Shown piece by piece: positions 1 through 7,952 of a DNA stretch of 64,000 bases (positions are counted from its first letter, which is position 1; the number at the start of each line of letters is the position of its first letter). The notes under the pieces are model-generated. The model saw only the letters and a program-made list of their open reading frames with translations, was not told the DNA's origin and made no database searches. The DNA is from Arthrobacter sp. TMP15 (GTDB taxonomy: Bacteria > Actinomycetota > Actinomycetes > Actinomycetales > Micrococcaceae). The translations under genes and the position numbers were made by a program. The stretch spans positions 1,178,001 to 1,242,000 of the forward strand of contig NZ_CP154262.1 of NCBI RefSeq assembly GCF_039529835.1. The letters are read 5' to 3'.

Positions 1-2
1 AT

Positions 3-866
3 CTCGATGACGCTGAAAGTGTCTACACCATTCCTGTCACCGACACCGGCCGGCACCTGGTTGGTGTGCTCTCCCTGCGTGACGTTTTACGGGCCGATGA
101 CTCGGCGCTTGTAGCGGAAATCATGAAGAAGCCCTTGAGCTTCCCCGCCACGCAAAGCGCCGAAGAAGCCGCACGTTACTGCGCCGATGCCAAGGTCCTG
201 GTGCTGCCCATTGTTGACGCCGAGGACCGTCTAGTGGGCATTCTGACAGTGGATGACGCCCTGCAGATCCTTGAGGATGCAGAAACCGAAGATGCGGCCC
301 GCTCCGGTGGCACCGAACCGTTGCGCCGCCCATATTTGGCCACCCCGGTCTCTAATATTGTCCGCGCCAGGGTGGTGTGGCTTCTGGTGCTGGCGGTGGG
401 TGCCACGCTGACGGTGCAGGTCATAGGCGCCTTTGAAGCGACTCTTGAACAACAGGTTGTGCTCTCACTGTTTATCCCTTTGCTGATAGGGACCGGCGGT
501 AACACCGGCAACCAGGCGGCCACAACCATTACGCGTGCACTGGCGTTGGGCGATGTCCGTCCCCGGGATTTCCTGAAAGTCTTTGCCCGCGAGGTGCGTG
601 TGGGGGCGTTCCTGGGACTGCTGCTCGGCTCCTTGGGCTTTGCGATCGCCTCATTGGTGTTCACTGTGCCGATGGGCTTGGTCATTGGGCTGACGTTGTT
701 GGGTGTGTGCACCATGGCCGCTAGCATCGGCGGGTTGATGCCGCTGCTAGGCAAGGCTGTCAGGGCCGATCCGGCAGTGTTTTCCAACCCGTTCATTTCC
801 ACGTTTGTCGATGCGGCCGGGTTGATCATTTACTTCCTGATCGCCACCAGCATCCTCGGGCTGTAG
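3..866 (+). CDS. mgtE: Magnesium transporter MgtE, 3' part (partial at window start)
   Basis: The reading frame is open from the first bases of the window, so the true start lies upstream. The visible part begins inside the first CBS domain and continues through a second CBS domain ending near codon 95 of the visible frame. It then enters the C-terminal membrane channel domain of about five helices. The signature stretch GTGGNTGNQAATTITRALALG, with its conserved Asn and Gly residues, is characteristic of MgtE/SLC41 Mg2+ channels. In the family the CBS and N domains sense cytosolic Mg2+ and close the pore. A bidirectional terminator follows. Identification is firm; only the N-terminal domain is missing. 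Confidence 0.95.
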   Translation, partial: LDDAESVYTIPVTDTGRHLVGVLSLRDVLRADDSALVAEIMKKPLSFPATQSAEEAARYCADAKVLVLPIVDAEDRLVGILTVDDALQILEDAETEDAARSGGTEPLRRPYLATPVSNIVRARVVWLLVLAVGATLTVQVIGAFEATLEQQVVLSLFIPLLIGTGGNTGNQAATTITRALALGDVRPRDFLKVFAREVRVGAFLGLLLGSLGFAIASLVFTVPMGLVIGLTLLGVCTMAASIGGLMPLLGKAVRADPAVFSNPFISTFVDAAGLIIYFLIATSILGL

Positions 867-892
867 AGGAGAACTTCCGCTCTAAAAAAGTA

Positions 893-950
893 CGACGGCG
901 GTTTCCCCCACCTTCCATAGGGAAGGCCGAGGGAACCGCCGCCGTTTTTT
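893..950. terminator. Bidirectional rho-independent terminator
   Basis: A GC-rich stem pairs CGGCGGTTTCCC with GGGAACCGCCG. A T6 run follows on the plus strand and an A6 run (885-889 region) precedes it, so it can stop transcripts from both sides. It sits between the convergent mgtE and tetR genes. Confidence 0.9.
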
Positions 951-1004
951 AGATGCCGTTTTCTAGATTCTGAGCGCTATGTCAACGATGTGGGTGAGCC
1001 GGGA

Positions 1005-1577
1005 TTATTCCGCCAGCTGGCCTGAGAACAGGAACAAGATGGCGGCAGATACTTCGTCGGCGGGAGTGTCCGAGCTAAAAAGTAGCCATTCCAGCCCGCT
1101 CACCAGCGTGGCCCCAAAAATACCGCCAGCCATCAGCAACCTGCTGCCCTCGGAAGTTCCCGGTGGGACTAAGGGGAGCAAGGCAGCACCAATCTCTGTT
1201 ACTGCCTCTCGACGCAGCACCGAGACGGCATCCTGCCATGCCCTGTCGGTGCGAAAAATTTCTGCCGCCATCATTTTTGCCAGGGGCCGATTCTCTGCGA
1301 TCAACATCAGCATGTCCGTGACCATGGCGTCAATGGCGCCAAAGCCGGTGCTCGATTGACGGGCCTGACGCAGTGTCTGGGAAAGCGAACTGACACCGGT
1401 TGTCAGCAACTCCTCAAAAAGTTTGTCTTTGGATGAGAAGTTGTAATAGACACTGCCCTTGGCCACCCCGGCCCGCTCAGCCACCTGGTCCATGGTGGTG
1501 CCGGATATCCCGTGCAGCGCACCGAGCTCCAACGCGGCAGCCAAAATGGCTTGTTTGGTGGCTGAGATGCGGGGCAC
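1005..1577 (-). CDS. TetR/AcrR family transcriptional regulator
   Basis: This 190-residue protein has the N-terminal TetR helix-turn-helix at about residues 10-55 (TTMDQVAERAGVAKGSVYYNFSSKD, shown here as the recognisable pattern), followed by a helical ligand-binding domain. It is the last gene of a leftward run: ABC ATPase, YhgE/Pip, then this regulator, 64 bp after yhgE. TetR genes beside yhgE usually control that operon. A near-perfect palindrome, ACTGACCAGTCAGT, upstream of the ATPase gene is the best operator candidate, which would make the operon autoregulated. The ligand is unknown. The family call is firm; the target is inferred. Confidence 0.9.
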   Translation of the reverse strand: MPRISATKQAILAAALELGALHGISGTTMDQVAERAGVAKGSVYYNFSSKDKLFEELLTTGVSSLSQTLRQARQSSTGFGAIDAMVTDMLMLIAENRPLAKMMAAEIFRTDRAWQDAVSVLRREAVTEIGAALLPLVPPGTSEGSRLLMAGGIFGATLVSGLEWLLFSSDTPADEVSAAILFLFSGQLAE

Positions 1578-1641
1578 GGGATTCCTTTGTTTCTAGGGAT
1601 AAGACATATATGAGGGTAACGAATCAGTGCTGCAGGGCAGC

Positions 1642-3990
1642 TTACATTTCCAGTTCGGGATGCAAACGCTCAATGGTGAAGACACGCTGGCGCCCCGCAC
1701 TGAACGCGCTGATGGCGATGGAGGCAATCGTCAAAATAGCGAGGAATGCTACTGACACCCACAAACGGGAGTCTATTCCACCAGTCATCAACTCTCTAAG
1801 TCCACTCACCACATAGGTGGCTGGCATGTAAGGGTGCAAGGCTTGGAAGAACACTGGTGTGGTTTCCACAGGGTAGGTTCCACCAGATGAACTGAGCTGC
1901 AACATCAACAGCACAAGGCTAAGGACCCGCCCTGCCGCAGTGCCAAAGACAATGATGAACATTTGCTGCAACGCCAGGAACGCCACCGTTGTCAGGTAGA
2001 TGAACGCCGCCATGGCCACAGGGTAAACGGGCTGCATATCAAGTCCCCACAACAGCACAGCCACCATGATCAGCACCTGGCCCAAACCAATGGCAAGGGC
2101 AGGCAGCAGGCCGGTCATGGCCGAGCGCAGACCACTGGCTCCGGCTGCAAGAGCACGCGTGGGCAGCGCACGCAGGAGGAGCCAAGAAATCAAGGCACCC
2201 ACAAAAGTCGCCAAGGCGATGAAGAAGGGGGCAAAGCCTTCACCAAAGCTCTTTGACTGGTTTGACCATTGTGCATTGACGGCCACGGGTGTTGCTAGAA
2301 CTTCTGATTTTTGGGACAGCAGGTGCTTCGAGTCGTTCGGGACGGCTTTGGAACCCTCGTCAAGTTTAGTGCTTAGCTCGTGGCTTCCCGTGGATAATTT
2401 TTCAGCTCCAGTTGATAATTGTGTACCACCTGCAAGGAGCTTTCCGGTTCCGTCCGCCAGCTCAGAGCTGCCGCCGCTGAGGGTTCCGGCGCCGGTGGCT
2501 AAAGCCGCGGCGCCATCTTTGGCGGTGTTGGCGCCGGCAGATAGTTGGGCTGCCCCGCCGGATAGTTCTGAGGCGCCCGCTGCTAGTTCCGTTGAGCCTG
2601 CAACGGCAGTGTGTGTGCCTTGCGACAGGGTGGCTGTTCCGCTTTCCAGGGCGGCGGCGCCGGTTGAGAGTTTGCTGGCGCCGTCAGCGGCTGCCGTGAC
2701 CCCACCCGTCAACGAGGTGACCCCGGTGGAAACACCCCCAGCCCCCACCGCCAGCTTGGCGGCACCGCTGGCAAGAGGAATGAGCCCCTTAGTGGAAAGG
2801 TGGTTCGCGCCAGCAGCAAGCTGGTTTGTGCCCGCTGCCAGCGGTGAGACACCTTTGAGCTGCAGTTGCTGCAAACTCTCAACCAGTGCGCTCGCCGGGG
2901 TTCCGGCAGGCAGATTTTGAGCTGTTTCAATCAGTTTGGCCAGTTGGGCTTCGGCGGCAGTGGCGCCATGAGCGAGGTCCCCGGCGCTGGTGGCCAACGT
3001 TGCTGCTGAAGAGGAAATGCTCGCCGCACTTTCGGAGAGGGTACCTGCGCTTGAGGAAAGAGTTACCGCACCCGCATCAAGTTTCTGTGCCTGCGGGATC
3101 GAGTTAGCCAGCGAGGTTGCTAGCTCTGAGGTGCCGGCAGCAAGGGTGCTGCTGCCGGTATGCAGAGCGGTGGCACCGGTATCAAGCTTGCCGATCCCCG
3201 ATGCGAGGGAGCCTGCCCCGGTGGATAAAGCAGTGGCGCCGTTATTGAGGGAACCGGCACCTCCGGCCAAAGTATCAATACCGGTTGAGAGGTTTGTGGC
3301 ACCGTCTGCCAGCGCGAAGGCACCATCTTTGAGAGTTACCGACCCGGCCGCCAAATCATTCATGCCAACCACAAGTTTGCCGGCACCGTCCTTGGCACTG
3401 TCGATGCCCTCGGTGACCTGGGCGGAACCTTCCGCTGCGGCACGCAATCCGGCACCGGCGTCGTGCAAACCAACAAGGAGAGCGGAGGACGTCTTTTGGC
3501 CGAGCTGTTCTGAGACTGCGTCACGGACCTGGGTCATGGCTTGTTTGCCCAACACGCTGGAGAGGAAATTGTTGGAGTCGTTGAACTGAACATCCAGCCT
3601 GGTTTGGGCGGGTGTGTCAGTACCCACCGAGACGGCCGTTTCGGAGAAGTTCGCGGGGATCGTCAGGGCGAAGTAATAGGTGCCATCGTCCACCCCGTCG
3701 GCCGCGGCCGCTGCATCGGTCTGCTCCCATTTCATGTCCATTCCGGCCATCAGCTTGGTAGCCAGGTCATCGCCGGCATGGACAGCCTCATCGCCGTTAG
3801 TGGCGCCCACATCCTGATTCACCAGGGCCACGGGCAGATCATTCATGTGTTTGTCAGGGGCCTGGAACGCCCAAAGGTAAAGAGCGCCGTAAATGAGCGG
3901 GATGAAGAGCATCACGGCCACGGCAATTTTAGGCATCTTGCCTCGCTTGAAGCGGCTCAATTCAGTGCCGGAGGATAAGAAGGCAAACAT
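1642..3990 (-). CDS. YhgE/Pip domain membrane protein
   Basis: This is a 782-residue membrane protein. One N-terminal transmembrane helix (about 19-41) is followed by a long extracellular region rich in an 11-residue pattern of the type L-x-x-G-A-x-x-L-x-x-G, expected to form coiled or helical bundles. About five C-terminal helices begin near residue 590. This architecture defines the YhgE/Pip (phage infection protein) family, relatives of ABC-2 type permeases and of MmpL-neighbouring exporters. Its ATG overlaps the stop of the upstream ATPase gene by one base (TAATG), implying translational coupling and a joint complex. Substrate unknown; in some bacteria relatives act as phage receptors or secretion factors. 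Confidence 0.9.
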   Translation of the reverse strand: MFAFLSSGTELSRFKRGKMPKIAVAVMLFIPLIYGALYLWAFQAPDKHMNDLPVALVNQDVGATNGDEAVHAGDDLATKLMAGMDMKWEQTDAAAAADGVDDGTYYFALTIPANFSETAVSVGTDTPAQTRLDVQFNDSNNFLSSVLGKQAMTQVRDAVSEQLGQKTSSALLVGLHDAGAGLRAAAEGSAQVTEGIDSAKDGAGKLVVGMNDLAAGSVTLKDGAFALADGATNLSTGIDTLAGGAGSLNNGATALSTGAGSLASGIGKLDTGATALHTGSSTLAAGTSELATSLANSIPQAQKLDAGAVTLSSSAGTLSESAASISSSAATLATSAGDLAHGATAAEAQLAKLIETAQNLPAGTPASALVESLQQLQLKGVSPLAAGTNQLAAGANHLSTKGLIPLASGAAKLAVGAGGVSTGVTSLTGGVTAAADGASKLSTGAAALESGTATLSQGTHTAVAGSTELAAGASELSGGAAQLSAGANTAKDGAAALATGAGTLSGGSSELADGTGKLLAGGTQLSTGAEKLSTGSHELSTKLDEGSKAVPNDSKHLLSQKSEVLATPVAVNAQWSNQSKSFGEGFAPFFIALATFVGALISWLLLRALPTRALAAGASGLRSAMTGLLPALAIGLGQVLIMVAVLLWGLDMQPVYPVAMAAFIYLTTVAFLALQQMFIIVFGTAAGRVLSLVLLMLQLSSSGGTYPVETTPVFFQALHPYMPATYVVSGLRELMTGGIDSRLWVSVAFLAILTIASIAISAFSAGRQRVFTIERLHPELEM

Positions 3991-4775
3991 TAGATAATCT
4001 CCTCGATCAATTCATGCTGTTCTGTGGCTGTTTCGCTAGGTGTATCTGTATCTGTATTTGTGTCTGTGTCTGTAAAGGCGTGCGCTACGGGCTCGATCTC
4101 TGCCGGAGGTTCCTGATCGTTGAGATCCACGATGTGCGGCTGGATGTCCAAGGCCTCCCACAGCCCAACATCGAGGCTGGAAGCGGAGACAACCACGGTG
4201 GTTTTTCCGGCAGCGAGCCAGGCCAGCCTGTCCCAGATGATCGCCCGAGATTCGGTGCCGCGGATCTGCTCCACATCATCGACAAATAAAAACTCTGGTT
4301 TGGCCATCATGGCTAGGGAGATCCTCAGCAGCATTTTTTGTGTGTCAGTTAGATCCCAGATGACTGTAGTGGCGGCCGGGATGGCTTCGGGGCCAAAAAC
4401 CGGGGCGGCGATCCGGGCCACATCGGCATCGGTGAGCTTGCGTACCAGTGACCACCACGGAGATAACCACGCGCGGCGTTCGCGCAATGCGGCGCCAACT
4501 GTGACGGATTCTTCGAGGCCGTCAATGCCAGTGAAACCGGCTACTGCGCTGATCTTTTGAACGGCACGGAGGTTGCGGGGGAGTTCCTCTCCGCCCACGG
4601 TGAGGGTTCCGGCGTCGTGCTTCATGCGGCCAGCAAGGGTGAGGAGTAAGGAGGTGCGTCCGGTGCCGGCATCGCCGCGGAGGACGTTCAGGCCGCTGTC
4701 CAAGCTAAAGGTCAGCGGCCCGTAAACAGGGCCGCGGCCTGCTGACAGCGCTAGGTGGTTGGCGTGGATCTGCAC
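3990..4775 (-). CDS. ABC-type ATP-binding protein, degenerate, partner of YhgE
   Basis: I prefer the GTG start at 4775 (protein begins VQIHANHL), preceded by AAAGGA. An upstream ATG at 4871 would add 32 unlikely residues. The protein resembles an ABC ATPase, but key residues differ: Walker A reads GDAGTGRTS, with Arg in place of the invariant Lys; the signature is LTDTQ rather than LSGGQ; Walker B ends FVDD rather than DE; and the switch His is absent (VVVSAS). It may bind but not hydrolyse ATP efficiently. The C-terminus carries an alternating Asp-Thr tract encoded by a hexamer repeat. It is the first gene of the operon and overlaps yhgE. Confidence 0.85.
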   Translation of the reverse strand: MQIHANHLALSAGRGPVYGPLTFSLDSGLNVLRGDAGTGRTSLLLTLAGRMKHDAGTLTVGGEELPRNLRAVQKISAVAGFTGIDGLEESVTVGAALRERRAWLSPWWSLVRKLTDADVARIAAPVFGPEAIPAATTVIWDLTDTQKMLLRISLAMMAKPEFLFVDDVEQIRGTESRAIIWDRLAWLAAGKTTVVVSASSLDVGLWEALDIQPHIVDLNDQEPPAEIEPVAHAFTDTDTNTDTDTPSETATEQHELIEEII

Positions 4776-4892
4776 AGTGGTTCCTTTTCTGGGGAAGATG
4801 ATGGGTTTCGAAGCTGGTGGAACAACACTTAGTTGGTTCCCAGCGTCAGCGGCACTTTCAAGGGGCCACAAACTACCACTTCGATTCTTTGT

Positions 4893-4906
4893 ACTGACCA
4901 GTCAGT
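4893..4906. promoter_or_regulatory. Candidate TetR operator upstream of the ABC-yhgE-tetR operon
   Basis: ACTGACCAGTCAGT is an inverted repeat with 6-bp arms (ACTGAC and GTCAGT) around two bases. A second half-site, CTGACCAG, lies at 4939-4946. On the minus strand TAAACT (4909-4904), a plausible -10 element, overlaps the palindrome, so a bound repressor would block initiation. The tetR gene is in the operon this site would control. Confidence 0.6.
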
Positions 4907-5041
4907 TTAGCAGTCTTTTGCGCTGCTTTTTTACGGTCCTGACCAGATTTTGTGCGTGACTTTGTTCACTGGGGTACGGAAGGAGCTAGGAAAAATGAGG
5001 AGGGTTAGGTTTAATTTGGTGGGATTTGAGAGAATTATCCG

Positions 5042-6223
5042 GTGACTGTTACTGATATCCCCACCAGCGAAACAAAAATCGATCTGCCGCCTTTGAAACT
5101 TGGCAACATCACAGTGGAAACACCTGTGGTGCTTGCCCCCATGGCTGGCATTACGAACACGGCGTTCCGCAGACTCTGCCGTGAACATGGTGGCGGCGTT
5201 TTCGTTTCAGAAATGGTGACCTCCCGTGCGTTGGTGGAGCGCACGCCGGAATCGATGCGTTTGATCAGCCACGACGAGGATGAGGCAATCCGCTCGGTTC
5301 AGCTTTACGGCGTGGACCCGGAAACTGTGGGCCAGGCCGTACGCATGCTGGTGGAGGAAGACCACGCGGATCATATCGACTTGAATTTTGGCTGCCCGGT
5401 GGCCAAGGTGACCCGGCGTGGCGGCGGTGCAGCACTGCCGTGGAAGCTTGACCTGTTCACCTCCATAGTTCAGACAGCTGTCCGTGAAGCCGCCAAGGGT
5501 GGGCTGCCGTTGACTATCAAAATGCGTAAAGGTATTGACCAGGACCACCTCACTTACCTGGAGGCGGGCCGCATTGCCCGTGACGCCGGTGTGGCCGCGG
5601 TTGCACTGCATGGGCGCACGGCCAGCCAGTTTTATTCCGGTAAGGCGGATTGGGATGCCATTGCGCGTCTGCGTGAAGCGCTCCCGGATGTGCCGGTGCT
5701 TGGCAACGGAGATATTTGGAGTGCCGAGGACGCTATTGCCATGGTTCGTCAAACAGGTGTTGATGGCGTGGTTGTTGGCCGTGGCTGTCAGGGACGCCCG
5801 TGGCTTTTTGGTGATTTGATGGCTGCTTTTGAGGGCAGCGATGCCCGCCACAAGCCGGGGATGGCTGAGGTTTCGGCAGCCGTTTACCGCCATGCTGAGC
5901 TGTTAGTGGATACCTTTGACGATGAAAATAAGGCTCTGCGTGATATCCGTAAACATATGGCCTGGTACTTCAAGGGGTATGTGGTGGGTGGCGACCTTCG
6001 GGCCAAGCTCTCTACCGTGCCAACCTTAGAAGTTCTGCGCGGACTGTTGGATCAGTTGGATATGACCGAGGAGTACCCTGGCGTGGATGCCGAGGGCCCC
6101 CGCGGCCGTGCCGGTACACCCAAACGCACGGCACTTCCAGCTGGTTGGCTGGAACACAGGACCCTGAGCGGTTCACAAAAAGTAGAAATTGCAGGAGCTG
6201 AGCTGGACGTCTCCGGCGGCTGA
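5042..6223 (+). CDS. dusB: tRNA-dihydrouridine synthase DusB-type
   Basis: This 393-residue flavoenzyme reduces uridine to dihydrouridine in tRNA D-loops using FMN and NADPH. The conserved N-terminal motif VLAPMAGITN is at about residue 31, the catalytic-cysteine motif NFGCPVAKV near 116, and the FMN-contacting GNGDI and GVVVGRGCQGRPW segments near 220-255. The start is GTG at 5042, and the length matches actinobacterial DusB. The C-terminal 50 residues are variable. It precedes dgt and dnaG, an order common in Actinobacteria. The stop codon TGA is also the first three bases of a 32-bp tandem repeat. Confidence 0.93.
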   Translation: MTVTDIPTSETKIDLPPLKLGNITVETPVVLAPMAGITNTAFRRLCREHGGGVFVSEMVTSRALVERTPESMRLISHDEDEAIRSVQLYGVDPETVGQAVRMLVEEDHADHIDLNFGCPVAKVTRRGGGAALPWKLDLFTSIVQTAVREAAKGGLPLTIKMRKGIDQDHLTYLEAGRIARDAGVAAVALHGRTASQFYSGKADWDAIARLREALPDVPVLGNGDIWSAEDAIAMVRQTGVDGVVVGRGCQGRPWLFGDLMAAFEGSDARHKPGMAEVSAAVYRHAELLVDTFDDENKALRDIRKHMAWYFKGYVVGGDLRAKLSTVPTLEVLRGLLDQLDMTEEYPGVDAEGPRGRAGTPKRTALPAGWLEHRTLSGSQKVEIAGAELDVSGG

Positions 6224-6303
6224 CGCTCGCTCACTCCACGTTGTGTTTACCGTGACGCTCGCTCACTCCACGTTATGTTTACCCTGACGCTCGCTCACTC
6301 CAC
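6221..6303. repeat. 32-bp tandem repeat (about 2.6 copies), dispersed family
   Basis: Copies start at 6221, 6253 and 6285 with an exact 32-bp period. Each begins TGACGCTCGCTCACTCCACG and continues with a TTRTGTTTACC-like tail; the third copy is truncated. The first copy starts with the dusB stop codon. The same unit, in the same orientation and period, recurs at 43287-43364. Confidence 0.9.
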
Positions 6304-6462
6304 TACCTGGGACATGCCATTGATCTCACGGAATCAGTAAGATCCCCCACGTACCTGAACACCATTGTCCTGGCAGACTAACTACTTCTGACCTCAGTGC
6401 CGGTATGGGCAGTGATCGGCGCAGCTAGTGGGCAACGTCCCCGGAGTGCCCAGTGTTGGCCC

Positions 6463-6468
6463 TAAACT
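6463..6468 (+). promoter_or_regulatory. Candidate -10 element giving a leaderless dgt transcript
   Basis: TAAACT lies seven bases before the ATG at 6476, so transcription would start at or near the start codon. There is no convincing Shine-Dalgarno sequence. The same hexamer stands six bases before the dnaG start codon. Confidence 0.5.
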
Positions 6469-6475
6469 TAGGGAC

Positions 6476-7750
6476 ATGTCCACCGAAATGCAGCCAGTGT
6501 ACTTGCCCCATGACCAACAGCGTTGGGTTCAAGAGGCAGTGAAATCCAGTTTCCGCACAGTGTTTGAACGGGACAGGGCCAGGGTGCTGCATTCCTCGGC
6601 GTTGCGTCGCTTGGGTGCCAAGACCCAGGTTGTTGCCCCAGACACCGATGATTTTGTGCGCACCCGGCTCACCCACAGCCTTGAGGTGGCCCAGATTGGC
6701 CGGGAATTGGGAAGAACACTGGGTTGCGACCCTGACGTGGTTGATACTGCCTGCCTGGCTCACGATCTTGGCCACCCGCCCTTTGGGCACAACGGCGAGT
6801 CTGTCCTGAATGACCTCTCGCACACCATCGGTGGCTTCGAAGGCAACGCCCAGACCCTTCGCCTTCTGACTCGGCTGGAATCAAAAGTTCTCACGGCTGA
6901 CGGCGGCTCGGCCGGTCTGAACCTGACCCGCGCTTCCTTGGATGCATCCTCGAAATACCCGTGGCTTGCCCAGAACGCACCCTTGATTGATGGCCTGCGG
7001 ACCAGCAAATTTGGTGCTTACACCGACGATCTTCCAGTGTTTGAGTGGCTGCGTGAGGGAGCTCCTGCGGGGAAAACCTGCATTGAAGCGCAAGTAATGG
7101 ACTTGGCAGACGATATTTCCTATTCGGTTCATGATGTGGAGGATGCCATTGTTGCCGGGCATGTGCAGCTGAAGTGGCTGGCAAATGCGGACCAGCGCAA
7201 TAGGGTTTTGGGCTACACCCAGCAGTGGTATTTGCCTGCGGTCAGCACGGCTGAGATCGATGCTGCCCTGCAGCGTTTGGAGGCCACTGATGTGTGGGTC
7301 CGCCACGCTGACGGGAGCCGGCGGTCCATGGCCGCGCTGAAGGATATGACCAGTCAGCTGATCGGGCGTTTTTGCCAGAGCGCTGTGGGGGCAACCCAGG
7401 GAATCTATGGAACCGGCCGGCTGGCGAGGTACGCCGCTGATGTTATTCTTCCTCATGAGACCCTGTTGGAAATTGCTGTCATGAAGGGCTTGGCAACCAC
7501 ATTCGTCATGACAACAGACCATCGTCAGCCCATCTACCAGCGTCAGCAGGACGTGCTCAGCGAGTTGGTTGCGGTGCTTAGCGCTACCGGGGACGCACAT
7601 TTGGAAACCATGTTCGCCGCCGATTGGAGGGACGCGGACGACGACGATTCCCGCCTTCGCGTTGTCATCGATCAGATTGCTTCCCTCACCGATGTATCGG
7701 CACTGGCGCTGCACGAACGACTCGTGGGAACCGAGCGCACGTTGCTTTAA
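6476..7750 (+). CDS. dgt: Deoxyguanosinetriphosphate triphosphohydrolase-like protein
   Basis: This HD-domain enzyme of 424 residues hydrolyses dNTPs to deoxynucleoside plus triphosphate and helps control nucleotide pools. The metal-binding HD signature is seen in RTRLTHS (about residue 65) and CLAHDLGHPPFGHNG (about 94-108), with the distal Asp in MDLADDISYSVHD near 202. I chose the ATG at 6476 because TAAACT seven bases upstream suggests a leaderless start; a GTG at 6428 would add 16 residues. It lies between dusB and dnaG, the usual actinobacterial order. Function is assigned by family; substrate preference is not visible. Confidence 0.92.
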   Translation: MSTEMQPVYLPHDQQRWVQEAVKSSFRTVFERDRARVLHSSALRRLGAKTQVVAPDTDDFVRTRLTHSLEVAQIGRELGRTLGCDPDVVDTACLAHDLGHPPFGHNGESVLNDLSHTIGGFEGNAQTLRLLTRLESKVLTADGGSAGLNLTRASLDASSKYPWLAQNAPLIDGLRTSKFGAYTDDLPVFEWLREGAPAGKTCIEAQVMDLADDISYSVHDVEDAIVAGHVQLKWLANADQRNRVLGYTQQWYLPAVSTAEIDAALQRLEATDVWVRHADGSRRSMAALKDMTSQLIGRFCQSAVGATQGIYGTGRLARYAADVILPHETLLEIAVMKGLATTFVMTTDHRQPIYQRQQDVLSELVAVLSATGDAHLETMFAADWRDADDDDSRLRVVIDQIASLTDVSALALHERLVGTERTLL

Positions 7751-7940
7751 TATTCTCACCTCAGGCTTGTACGGCTCCGCCTGGATTGTGGTGAAGGGGC
7801 GCTGCTGGAAAGTACCGGCAGCCTGCCCGCCTCGTGTGGGCAGCTATCCTGCTGTGCCAGTGATTCCCCACGATTTGCCACTTGCTGTGGTGTTCTCCAC
7901 AAGCGCATGCTGATGTGGGGGCGCAACAAAATATGTCACG

Positions 7941-7946
7941 TAAACT
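7941..7946 (+). promoter_or_regulatory. Candidate -10 element giving a leaderless dnaG transcript
   Basis: TAAACT ends six bases before the GTG of dnaG at 7953, with no ribosome-binding site between. The preceding 200 bp after dgt contain no gene and no other clear signal. Confidence 0.5.
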
Positions 7947-7952
7947 GGCCGG

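Noticed and set aside
2066-2920. 284-codon frame antisense to yhgE
   Set aside because: It mirrors the repetitive yhgE coding sequence, has no ribosome-binding site and no recognisable domain; the long frame follows from the codon bias and repeats of yhgE.
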